A stretch of DNA of 12,513 nucleotides, taken from Draconibacterium sp. (GTDB lineage Bacteria > Bacteroidota > Bacteroidia > Bacteroidales > Prolixibacteraceae). The notes under the pieces were generated by a model. That model was not told the origin of the DNA, made no database searches, and saw only the letters and a program-made list of their open reading frames with translations. The stretch lies in the NCBI GenBank assembly GCA_027011835.1, contig JALUZN010000097.1:1-12513 (forward strand), in the 5' to 3' direction. How positions within the stretch are numbered: position 1 is the first letter of the stretch; every line of letters begins with the position of its first letter. The translations under genes and the position numbers were made by a program. This document shows, one piece after another, positions 1-6,853 of the stretch.

Positions 1-49
1 GGATTTATTCATAAAGAGTTATTTAATGGGTTTATACATTGTTAGATTT

Positions 50-57
50 CAAAGATA
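50..57 (-). promoter_or_regulatory. Candidate Bacteroidota-type -7 box reading out of the window
   Basis: On the minus strand, TATCTTTG (57-50) matches the TAnnTTTG -7 consensus of Bacteroidota primary-sigma promoters. A clear -33 TTTG is missing at the usual distance. An ATG on the minus strand at 12-10 starts ATGAATAAATCC and runs off the window edge, so a further minus-strand gene might begin there. Only four codons can be seen, so I do not call that gene. Confidence 0.35.
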
Positions 58-152
58 GTAAAAAAGTTGCGTTGGGTTTAAAATTATTGATAAAATTTAG
101 AGAAACTGAATGAGTTTGCCACACACTTAAACGATTTGATGGAGAAGAGTAA

Positions 153-311
153 TACCAATTTAACTTTGAATTGCCGTATAATTGAATTAAATTATTTTGT
201 GCAAGGTTGAGTTAAAATATTTCGGCATAGCCGTAGCTATGGTGGAATATTTTAACGATGAGATTGTGCAAAAGAATAAATTCAATGCGGCAATACGAGG
301 TTAACTTGGTA
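153..311. mobile_element. MITE-like palindromic element, about 159 bp, non-coding
   Basis: The element begins TACCAA (153-158) and ends TTGGTA (306-311). The outer 24 bases of each arm (153-176 and 288-311) match as inverted repeats at 20 of 24 positions. An inner stem GTTAAAATATT (211-221) pairs with AATATTTTAAC (246-256). The centre is a perfect hairpin CATAGC-CGTA-GCTATG (226-241). Many remaining mismatches would be G-T pairs in RNA. TAA flanks both ends (150-152 and 312-314) and could be a 3-bp target duplication. There is no open reading frame inside. It may be a non-autonomous insertion or a dispersed hairpin repeat; copies elsewhere cannot be tested here. Confidence 0.6.
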
Positions 312-317
312 TAAAAA

Positions 318-335
318 CCAATAAATGTGTATTGG
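318..335. repeat. Short hairpin beside the palindromic element
   Basis: CCAATA (318-323) and TATTGG (330-335) form a perfect 6-bp inverted repeat with a 6-base loop. It begins 7 bases after the right end of the palindromic element. There is no T-run of terminator type. The role is unknown. Confidence 0.35.
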
Positions 336-339
336 AATA

Positions 340-433
340 AAATCCGTCCCATAAATGGCAGGGCAAAGGATAATTCCGGTGTACATCGGGACGGTTATGG
401 GTTGCGCCCCTGAAACAAATATTTGATGGATTT
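340..433. repeat. Nested inverted-repeat (structured) intergenic region
   Basis: Several inverted repeats are nested here. AAATCC (340-345) pairs with GGATTT (428-433). CCGTCCC (344-350) pairs with GGGACGG (388-394). CCCAT (348-352) could alternatively pair with ATGGG (397-401). An inner near-palindrome CCGGTGTACATCGGG spans 376-390. The G+C content is higher than in the surrounding spacer. It resembles an extragenic palindromic (REP-like) unit or a structured RNA. I do not recognise a known riboswitch, and no gene follows closely on either strand. Confidence 0.45.
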
Positions 434-481
434 ACAGTCTGTTCCGGGTTTAATTTTTAAACTTATCCATTGTTTCGCCAA

Positions 482-520
482 GAAAAAACAAAAAACCCGG
501 CACAAAAAGTAACCGGGCTT
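482..520 (-). terminator. Intrinsic terminator of the operon
   Basis: On the minus strand, AAGCCCGG (520-513) pairs with CCGGGTTT (500-493) around a 12-base loop. It is followed at once by a T-rich run (TTTTTTG then TTTTTTC) down to about 482. One G-T pair is included in the 8-bp stem. It lies 25 bases after the stop of the last gene, in the right orientation to end the whole operon. Confidence 0.85.
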
Positions 521-544
521 AATTATTATTTTGAAGTTTAGTTT

Positions 545-1531
545 TTACTTATAGCTGGCATCAGAGAAATATCTCATAAACTGAGTACGTTCGTAAAGAA
601 CAGGTTTTTTAATATTTTTCTGGCTTGAATTTCCCCTGAAGTCTTCAATCTTTTTATAGTTGTGGCGCATCATCCAGTCTTTTAGCGTGCCGGTCATCTT
701 TTCAATTATTTCGGGTCCATCTTTATAAATTGCCGATACAATTTGAACAACCTGTGCGCCAACAAGTAAATTTTTAATTACCTGCTCGCCGGTAAAAACA
801 CCTCTCGATGCAGTAAATTCCATATCCACTTTGTCGTAAAGAATCCCAATCCAACGTAAAGTCATCGTATTCAAATCCTTACAACTTAACACATTCCCCG
901 ACACCACTTTTTCGGTTTCAATATCAACATCGGGGCTGTAGAATTTATTAAACATTACCACCGACGAAGCTTTGGTTTTCGACAAGCGATAAACAAAATT
1001 AGCCAACCCCGAGAAGTAGTAACTTATTTTCAACGAGAAAGGGATTGAAACGGCATTGCTGATTTTATCAATAATCTCGAAATAGTTTTTTTCTTTCTCT
1101 TCACCCGCAACGTCAATATCGGCAGGTAATAAAAAAAGGTTTACTTCGAGTGCATCGGCACCGGCATCCTCAATCATTTTTGCATAGGTGGTCCACTCTT
1201 CAGCCGATACACAATTTATACTTGCAATAACCGGGATTTTGAGTGCTGCTTTATGTTTTTTAATTAAGTTAATGTACTGTGTAAGATTATGTTTCTTACT
1301 GTAGTACATGGCGTAATACTCCTGATCGTTAAACGACCCGTACATATTATTCAACCGTTGTTCATCTACATCGTGTAAAATTTGTTCTTCGAACAGCGAT
1401 TTCAGAACAATGGCTCCTGCTCCTGCTTTTTCGTAAGCAATTGAATTCTCGACATTCTCCGACAGAGCTGAACTACCCACAATAATCGGGCTTTTCAGAT
1501 GTAATCCCATGTAGCTGGTTGAAATATCCAT
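545..1531 (-). CDS. Dihydroorotate dehydrogenase-like FMN protein (not a typical PyrD)
   Basis: The 328-residue protein is a PyrD-family TIM barrel. Visible family features are the N-terminal MGLHLKSPIIVGSS strand, K44-S45, N131, K168 in PFSLKIS, N195, and the C-terminal phosphate-binding part with LLVGAQVVQIVSAIY around residues 255-269. The active-site loop of true dihydroorotate dehydrogenases (NxSCPN or a Ser version) reads NLFLLPADID at 131-140, with no Cys or Ser base. Oxidation of dihydroorotate is therefore doubtful. It is the last gene of the operon, 16 bases after the ferredoxin/flavoprotein fusion and just before the terminator, which suggests a role linked to the redox complex. 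Similar PyrD-like proteins occur beside other ferredoxin-linked enzymes; the substrate is unknown. The ATG at 1529-1531 is the natural start. Confidence 0.85.
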   Translation of the reverse strand: MDISTSYMGLHLKSPIIVGSSALSENVENSIAYEKAGAGAIVLKSLFEEQILHDVDEQRLNNMYGSFNDQEYYAMYYSKKHNLTQYINLIKKHKAALKIPVIASINCVSAEEWTTYAKMIEDAGADALEVNLFLLPADIDVAGEEKEKNYFEIIDKISNAVSIPFSLKISYYFSGLANFVYRLSKTKASSVVMFNKFYSPDVDIETEKVVSGNVLSCKDLNTMTLRWIGILYDKVDMEFTASRGVFTGEQVIKNLLVGAQVVQIVSAIYKDGPEIIEKMTGTLKDWMMRHNYKKIEDFRGNSSQKNIKKPVLYERTQFMRYFSDASYK

Positions 1532-1547
1532 ATAACTTTGTATTTTA

Positions 1548-3341
1548 TTATTCTCCTATTAAAAACTTATCAATACCCAGAGCTGCTTTATGGCCGTTTG
1601 CAATTCCGTGAATTACATCGGGGCCCTGAATGGTATCGCCACCCATAAACAACCAAGGCAAACTTGTTTGGAAATAGTCGTTTACTCTGAAACGTCCGCG
1701 TGGTCCCAACTCAAGATGCTCTTTTATATCCTCCGAAATATAGCTAACATCCATTCCCTGTCCAATTGATTCTACAATCATATCGGCTTCAAAGAAGTTT
1801 TTGTTCTCCATATTACATTGGGGATTAAAGTTACCAGTTTCGTCGAACAATGACAAACATTGAACAACATGAAGTCCTTTTATCTTACCGTCCACAATTT
1901 CAATACGTTGTGGCGACCAACCCGGATTTACAATTGCTTTTTCTTCGCGTGCTTCAATTACTTCTTCGCGGTCGGCAGGCATTTTTTCCTCAGTTTCGAG
2001 ACTGGTTGCAATAACCTGAACTTTACCATATTTTTGGTTTTGCAAGCGTGCCAACGAGCGAGTAATGTCCATGGCAACGTTACCACCACCTATTACCACA
2101 ATCTTTTCAGGAACATAAATCTCTTCGCCCTGAGTAATTTTTCGAAGCAATTCAATCGATTGATATACATTTTCGTGGTCGGTTCCCTCAATACGTGTAC
2201 TTCTTCCAAGATGCAATCCTGTTCCTGCAAATACAGCGTCGAAATCTTCACCCAGTTTCTTAAGAGTTATATCTTTCCCAACGGTAACATTGTAATGAAT
2301 TTTCACTCCCAAAGATAAAATGTAATTTACATCTTTATCAATCTGGTCGTAAGGTAACCGGTATTCAGGAATACCGTATCGCATCATACCACCGGCTTTC
2401 TCTAATTTCTCGAATATTTCAACTTCGTAACCTAACAGAACAAGGTAGTGAGCTGCAGATAATCCGGCAGGGCCAGAACCAATAATTGCAACCTTTTTCC
2501 CGTTTTTCTTAAGAATATCAGTTTCGAGAATCTTTTTATATTTTTCTGAAGGATTTTGATCGGCAATGTAACGTTTTAACCAGCGGATAGAGAGCGGATC
2601 TCCCTTATGACCGATAGTACAAACTGTTTCGCATTTGTGGGTACAAATACGTCCGCAAATTTCGGGCAGTGGGTTTGTATCGTATAATATACGAAGTCCC
2701 TCTTCCAAATCGTCGTTACGAATTGCTTTAATATATTCCGGAATTCCCATGTGAGCCGGACAAGTAGCAGTACAAATACCACACTCGACACAACGGTCGG
2801 CTTCAGCTTCGGCTTGCTCTTTCGAGTATCCTTTAATCATCTCCACAAACGAATCTTCACGTTCTTCGGGGTGAAGTTCACCCATCTCAACGCGTTTCAA
2901 TCCGTAGAATTCGTAATTGGGTTCCGGTTTCCTCCAACCCTCTTCTCTCTTGTACCAATCTTTTTCGTCAACACCCGGAACAAAGCGGAAATTATCGGGG
3001 TCGGTATCTACCCACTTGTAAGCATTAGTTAATCGTAACGAATTTGTGGTACAAATATCGACACACAATGCACACCAACAACATCTTCCATAATCAATTT
3101 TAGGGCGCAATCCACTATCCCCGTCTTTTGTCTCAATTCCATCAACAGGAACCAAATCAATTGCTTCGTTTTCACAAATTGCTTCGCAAGTACCACACCC
3201 AATACAAGTGTCGATATCGTTATCGTGAAAACCTCTGTAACGTGGAGCTGCCTCCCTGTTCAAAGGATCTTTAATGGTTACAGGTTCTTTTACAACTTTC
3301 GACCATGCTGTAAAAGGCGTCAATATATCTTTTAAACTCAT
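1548..3341 (-). CDS. Fusion of NuoI/MbxN-type ferredoxin subunit with GltD/NfnB-like FAD-NAD(P) oxidoreductase
   Basis: The protein has 597 residues. Residues 1-105 form a two-cluster ferredoxin domain of the NuoI/MbxN kind, with C46-C49-C52-C56 and C87-C90-C93-C97. Residues about 165-262 are the Fe-S domain of glutamate synthase small chain/NfnB, with C184-C187-C190-C194 and C229-C233-C237-C241. The FAD site is VAIIGSGPAGLSAA at 284-297. A second Rossmann fold (IVVIGGGNVAMD, 414-425) should bind the pyridine nucleotide. The tail MGGDTIQGPDVIHGIANG (566-583) is the usual GltD FAD-contact end. The gene follows subunit L in the place of mbxN, and no other N gene is present. It probably both docks on J/L and exchanges electrons with NAD(P)H or ferredoxin. 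The YRR motif common after the second Rossmann fold is replaced by ATS (445-447), so NADPH preference is uncertain. Confidence 0.9.
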   Translation of the reverse strand: MSLKDILTPFTAWSKVVKEPVTIKDPLNREAAPRYRGFHDNDIDTCIGCGTCEAICENEAIDLVPVDGIETKDGDSGLRPKIDYGRCCWCALCVDICTTNSLRLTNAYKWVDTDPDNFRFVPGVDEKDWYKREEGWRKPEPNYEFYGLKRVEMGELHPEEREDSFVEMIKGYSKEQAEAEADRCVECGICTATCPAHMGIPEYIKAIRNDDLEEGLRILYDTNPLPEICGRICTHKCETVCTIGHKGDPLSIRWLKRYIADQNPSEKYKKILETDILKKNGKKVAIIGSGPAGLSAAHYLVLLGYEVEIFEKLEKAGGMMRYGIPEYRLPYDQIDKDVNYILSLGVKIHYNVTVGKDITLKKLGEDFDAVFAGTGLHLGRSTRIEGTDHENVYQSIELLRKITQGEEIYVPEKIVVIGGGNVAMDITRSLARLQNQKYGKVQVIATSLETEEKMPADREEVIEAREEKAIVNPGWSPQRIEIVDGKIKGLHVVQCLSLFDETGNFNPQCNMENKNFFEADMIVESIGQGMDVSYISEDIKEHLELGPRGRFRVNDYFQTSLPWLFMGGDTIQGPDVIHGIANGHKAALGIDKFLIGE

Positions 3342-3435
3342 ATTTGTATAATTTTCCGGCTCTTTCCTGTTCCTGAAATACGGAACGTAAATTTCCGGAG
3401 TTTTTTATTCAATATCTTTTCTTCTTTTTACTCCC
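3342..3435 (-). other. Structured 94-base intercistronic spacer
   Basis: This is the longest gap inside the operon, between subunit L and the ferredoxin/GltD fusion. It holds nested inverted repeats: an outer TCCGG at 3355-3359 with CCGGA at 3395-3399, and an inner GTTCC at 3369-3373 with GGAAC at 3382-3386. I see no convincing promoter of the TAnnTTTG type and no coding potential. The hairpin has no U-run on its minus-strand 3' side, so it does not look like a terminator in the direction of transcription. It may be an RNA-processing or stability element (inference). Confidence 0.4.
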
Positions 3436-4632
3436 CTATCGTTCAATTTCGGGCGGACACGTTTGCAACGACACCATAATTGCATGAACATCGGCAACAT
3501 CGGCACCTACAAGCATGTCTTCGAGCAGTGCGATGGCGTGCGTATAACTTGGTCCGCGAAGATTTACCCGTCTCGGTTTTGCCGAACCGTCGGTTACATA
3601 GTACATTCCATACTCTCCCCTACCACTCTCGAGGCGCACATAGGTTTCACCCTTTGGTATTTTCCAGTGCAATACGTTTGGCATTTCTGCTTTAATATCG
3701 CCTTTCTCCGGCATTTTTGCCATAATCTGGCGAATCAAATCAACAGTCTGAATTAACTCTTGCCAACGCACCCAGGTTCTTGCATAAATATCTCCATCGG
3801 TATCGGTTGGCGGGTCGAAATCCAATTGGTCGTAATGCAGGTACGGATGGTCTTTCCGAACATCTCGTTTTACCCCGCAACCCCGTGCATTTGTTCCAAC
3901 AATTCCGTATTTATCAACCATATCGGGAGTAATCCGGGCAAGTCCTTTTGCTCTCTTTTTGAACACTGAGTTATGAAACATCAGTTTCCGGATGCGGATA
4001 ATAAAATCGTCGATATCGCGAAGGTTATCTTCCATCCGCTCTTTAAATCCGTCGGGAAGTAACCCTCGTACTCCACCGGGAATTATATACATGTGGTAAA
4101 CCCGTGCTCCGGTAAGTTCCTCGAAACGGTCGAGAATAAGGTCGCGTAAATAAACTCCCCACTGCACACCAAGTCCGAGAGCAAATGTCCCGCCTTGTCC
4201 TGGAACTCCTCTTAAAAGCCCTTGTAAACGAGCCATTTCAAGCGAAAGCATCCGTAACCATTTTGCCATTTCAGGCACTGCTTTATCGTATCCCGAAAGT
4301 TGTTCGGTACAGGTTGCAATCAGGTATTCATTTGTATCGGGTTCGGCAACACACATTCTTATACTTGTTGGAAAGCCCTGAACAAACAGACGACGCTCGA
4401 TGAGTTTCTCGAAACCACGATGAAGGTAACCAACGTGAGTTTTTGCTTTCACCACAGTATTTCCCTGCACCCAAAGTTCTACGGCCATGTTACCGGTAAC
4501 ACCGGGGTGGTTCGGGCCAAGCCATATTTTCTGGTATTTGTGCGATGATAAATCGATATCGTCGCCAATTTTCGCAGTTAACGAAGGTAGCTTGTCCTTA
4601 TCTGGTTCGAATCCTAAAAACTTATTTATCAT
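3436..4632 (-). CDS. mbxL: NuoD/MbxL-like catalytic large subunit lacking the NiFe site
   Basis: The 398-residue protein is a complex-I 49-kDa / NiFe-hydrogenase large-subunit homologue. The N-terminus carries GPNHPGVTGNM (39-49) and VGYLHRGFEKLIE (67-79), matching the NuoD HPAAHG and GYLHRGxEK motifs, with the second His of HPAAHG changed (T46). The hydrogenase L1 motif RxCxxC reads RMCVAE (C94, E97). The C-terminal L2 motif DPCxxC reads QTCPPE (C392, E395). Only two of the four NiFe ligands remain, so H2 activation is unlikely; the pattern fits the Mbx/MBS branch. There is no C-terminal extension after the L2 position, so no hydrogenase-type maturation peptide. Its ATG lies 11 bases inside subunit K, suggesting translational coupling. 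The subunit should sit with J at the cytoplasmic catalytic face. Confidence 0.9.
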   Translation of the reverse strand: MINKFLGFEPDKDKLPSLTAKIGDDIDLSSHKYQKIWLGPNHPGVTGNMAVELWVQGNTVVKAKTHVGYLHRGFEKLIERRLFVQGFPTSIRMCVAEPDTNEYLIATCTEQLSGYDKAVPEMAKWLRMLSLEMARLQGLLRGVPGQGGTFALGLGVQWGVYLRDLILDRFEELTGARVYHMYIIPGGVRGLLPDGFKERMEDNLRDIDDFIIRIRKLMFHNSVFKKRAKGLARITPDMVDKYGIVGTNARGCGVKRDVRKDHPYLHYDQLDFDPPTDTDGDIYARTWVRWQELIQTVDLIRQIMAKMPEKGDIKAEMPNVLHWKIPKGETYVRLESGRGEYGMYYVTDGSAKPRRVNLRGPSYTHAIALLEDMLVGADVADVHAIMVSLQTCPPEIER

Positions 4633-5182
4633 TGTCTTGTTTTTTTGCAGTTATCGGTTCGTTAGGATACAATTTCTTTCTCATATATTCTGCCGGGTCG
4701 TTTGTTTCTCTGCCCGGGCGAGGGAAGTAGGTGTTCTGAGAATACTCTTTTGTATTGAAATCTCTGCGCATGTGCGGCATTTCTGTCCAGCCTTCAACCA
4801 CAAAGTTTTCATCAACGCGCGGGCTTCCGGGAAAATCGATTCCAAAAGCTTCTTTTAATTCGCGCTGGTAGGTCCACACCTGTTTCCACAAATGATGCGC
4901 CGATGCCATTTCTGCATTTTCGCGGTCGATAAATGTTTTAACGCCAACGTCGGTTTTTGTTTTCGGATTGTGTAACAGGTACAACAATTGGAATTTCCCT
5001 TCTTCAATCCAGTCAACACAGCTCATCATTACAAAATGAGAAAAACCTTCGAAGTCTCTCAGTTCGGTAACCAAACTTATAGCCACTCCTTTCGGAACGG
5101 TAACGAAAGCTAAATCGGGCCGTTGATAAACAACATCAGAGATTTTAAAATCTTCCGTTAATTTTTCTATTAAATCTTTCAT
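4622..5182 (-). CDS. mbxK: NuoC/MbxK-like 30-kDa subunit
   Basis: From the ATG at 5180-5182 the protein has 186 residues. It contains the complex-I 30-kDa signature in the form YQRELKEAFGIDFPGSPR (105-122), followed by the RRDF segment (139-142). The upstream half has the usual alpha/beta fold with SCVDWIE (54-60), equivalent to the xxxDW region of NuoC. An in-frame TTG at 5224 would add 14 residues and overlap subunit J. I prefer the ATG because it leaves a 14-base gap and begins at the normal family N-terminus. The subunit is a structural partner of L in the peripheral arm and carries no metal-binding motif. Its 3' end overlaps the start of L. Confidence 0.87.
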   Translation of the reverse strand: MKDLIEKLTEDFKISDVVYQRPDLAFVTVPKGVAISLVTELRDFEGFSHFVMMSCVDWIEEGKFQLLYLLHNPKTKTDVGVKTFIDRENAEMASAHHLWKQVWTYQRELKEAFGIDFPGSPRVDENFVVEGWTEMPHMRRDFNTKEYSQNTYFPRPGRETNDPAEYMRKKLYPNEPITAKKQDNDK

Positions 5183-5196
5183 TGTCAAGTGCTTTT

Positions 5197-5919
5197 CTAC
5201 CAGTTGTAATCCGGCATATTCCAATCTTTAATAATTTTCTTTTGATTTGCTTTGTACTCATCAAAATTTCGAGCGTACTCGTTTGCTTTTTCGCCTTTTC
5301 CCTCTTTAATCAGCTCTTTCAGTTTGGTAAAACCTGCTAACAGTGCTTCGGGGCGAGGCATACAACCGGCAATGTAAACATCAACCGGAATGTATTTATC
5401 TAAACGATTAATTGTACTGTAACTGTCGTAGTACATTCCCCCGTTTATGGTACACGACCCCAGTGCCAGAATATATTTTGGCGAAGGCATTTGCTCGTAG
5501 GTTCTGATAACTCTTTTCAGCGTTTTAACCGAGAGGTAACCCGAAATAATAAAGGCATTCGACTGGCGCGGTGTGGGTCGCATTTGAACGCCAAACCGAA
5601 ACATATCGAAACGTGGAGTAACGAGCGGTGGAATTTCAATACTCCCGCATCCTGTTCCAAACCCAAGCACCCAAATACTTTCGGCACGTGCCCAGTTTAG
5701 AAATTTCTCAATAATTCCGCTACACGGTTTCTCCTCTTTTGGTTTCTCTCCGCTAAAATAGTCGTAAATCGGATTTACTTTTATAATCGAACCGTCGGGA
5801 GCAACTACTTCTCTCTCCTCATCTTCGGGGTGAATAAAACTCTTTTCCGCCTTCTTTACATTCGCTTCCGAACGTTGAAGCATTTCATTCACCTTATCAT
5901 TCATATCTTTTTCAGACAT
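5197..5919 (-). CDS. mbxJ: NuoB/MbxJ-like small subunit with a three-cysteine cluster site
   Basis: The 240-residue protein is a NuoB/hydrogenase small-subunit homologue that carries the [4Fe-4S] cluster nearest the active site. Core motifs are GTGCGSIEIPP (88-98), LALGSC (151-156) and AGCMPRPE (184-191). NuoB has CC, and Mbh-type hydrogenases have CxGC, before the (x)xE. Here only C91 is present and the next position is Gly, which leaves C91, C156 and C186. C66 lies upstream but outside the conserved core. Three Cys ligands fit the site-differentiated cluster described for Pyrococcus MBS. The N-terminal 65 residues are charged and unlike NuoB, and the C-terminal 35 are Lys-rich. It lies 12 bases after subunit M and is followed by K. 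Confidence 0.9.
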   Translation of the reverse strand: MSEKDMNDKVNEMLQRSEANVKKAEKSFIHPEDEEREVVAPDGSIIKVNPIYDYFSGEKPKEEKPCSGIIEKFLNWARAESIWVLGFGTGCGSIEIPPLVTPRFDMFRFGVQMRPTPRQSNAFIISGYLSVKTLKRVIRTYEQMPSPKYILALGSCTINGGMYYDSYSTINRLDKYIPVDVYIAGCMPRPEALLAGFTKLKELIKEGKGEKANEYARNFDEYKANQKKIIKDWNMPDYNW

Positions 5920-5931
5920 TGTTAAATCTTT

Positions 5932-6849
5932 TTAGAAACTATAAATAATTATTGCTAAAAATCCCAGCAGCAACGGTACTTTAAAGAACCATGTTACCGA
6001 TTGTTCTATTTTGAAACGTGGGAAAACCATTCCTACGAAAACCGACCAGAAATAGATTAAAAAGGTTTTTACAATAAGTTCAATCCAATTTGATGCACCA
6101 CCAAAAACGAGGTTCATAAACAGAACCGCTTCCATTACATGTAAAATACTTCCTGCCGACTGCATAAACCCTAAATAAGTTCCTTCGAACTCGGTAGCCG
6201 GGCCAATCAGAATTTCGTTTGGTGCTTTTACCAGATTAAATGGCGAGTGTCCCATTGCTCCGAGCATTGCAAGAATAATAGTTGCGGCTGCAAACGGGTT
6301 AGTAAACAGTACCCAGTTTTCGATACCGCCTTGCTGTGCTGCTACAATTTTATATACCGAAAAAGTATCGAATTGAATTGCAATGGAGATGAATGCCAAT
6401 GTTAAAGGCAATTCAACGGCAGCGTGCTGCGCCAGTCCCCGGGCAATACCCATTGCCGAGTACGGGTGTCCACCCTGTCCGGCTCCGAGTGCCATTCCCA
6501 ACATTCCGAAAACCTGGAAATAGAGAATCAATATTAAATCTCCTTCAAAAGAGAAGTTTGTCCACGGGCCGTCAACTGTTCCGGTAAAAACCATGGGCAT
6601 AAACAGAAACAATCCAATACCACCTGTTAATCGGAAAACAGGGCCAATGTAATACATTACTCCGTGTGTAATTGTTGTTCTTGTACTTATATTTTTCAAT
6701 AAGTTCAGCCACGGCTGGTAAAACGGAATTCCGTATCTTCCGGCCACACGGGCACCAATTTTGCGGAAAGTAGCCCCCATTAAGAACCCCCAGTTTAATA
6801 CAATAAGTAAACCGAGTAGTGTATATCCTAATTTTGCGTAAATAGTCAT
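5932..6849 (-). CDS. mbxM: NuoH/MbxM-like membrane anchor subunit
   Basis: From the ATG at 6847-6849 the protein has 305 residues with about eight hydrophobic segments. Family motifs are GRYGIPFYQPWLNLLK (37-52, the NuoH GRxGPxxxQPxxDxxK loop), GLAQHAAVELPL (138-149) and FNLVKAPNE (204-212), followed by E220-FEGTYLGF. It links the peripheral J-K-L arm to the antiporter modules and carries the charged path into the membrane. A clear Shine-Dalgarno GGAGG lies at 6858-6862, 8 bases before this ATG, so the TTG at 6864 is not needed. Its position before J matches mbx order; in mbh the M gene comes after L. Confidence 0.9.
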   Translation of the reverse strand: MTIYAKLGYTLLGLLIVLNWGFLMGATFRKIGARVAGRYGIPFYQPWLNLLKNISTRTTITHGVMYYIGPVFRLTGGIGLFLFMPMVFTGTVDGPWTNFSFEGDLILILYFQVFGMLGMALGAGQGGHPYSAMGIARGLAQHAAVELPLTLAFISIAIQFDTFSVYKIVAAQQGGIENWVLFTNPFAAATIILAMLGAMGHSPFNLVKAPNEILIGPATEFEGTYLGFMQSAGSILHVMEAVLFMNLVFGGASNWIELIVKTFLIYFWSVFVGMVFPRFKIEQSVTWFFKVPLLLGFLAIIIYSF

Positions 6850-6853
6850 TAAT

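Noticed and set aside
340..433. Known riboswitch (for example TPP or cobalamin)
   Set aside because: No recognisable conserved core was seen, and no gene follows at a sensible distance on either strand.
1860..2318. 152-residue plus-strand reading frame
   Set aside because: It lies wholly inside the GltD module on the other strand, and its translation shows no family features.
5183..5224. TTG start for the NuoC-like subunit
   Set aside because: It overlaps subunit J by 28 bases with no motif support; the ATG at 5182 gives the usual family N-terminus.
3436..5919. NiFe hydrogenase (Mbh or group 4) catalytic subunits
   Set aside because: The large subunit lacks two of four NiFe ligands, has no C-terminal maturation peptide, and the small subunit lacks the CxGC motif.
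3436..6849. Ordinary NADH:quinone oxidoreductase (complex I)
   Set aside because: There are no NuoE/F/G or separate NuoI/J/K/L/M/N genes; NuoB lacks CC, the NuoD HPAAHG motif is altered, and Mrp subunits E-F-G-B-C are present in the same operon.
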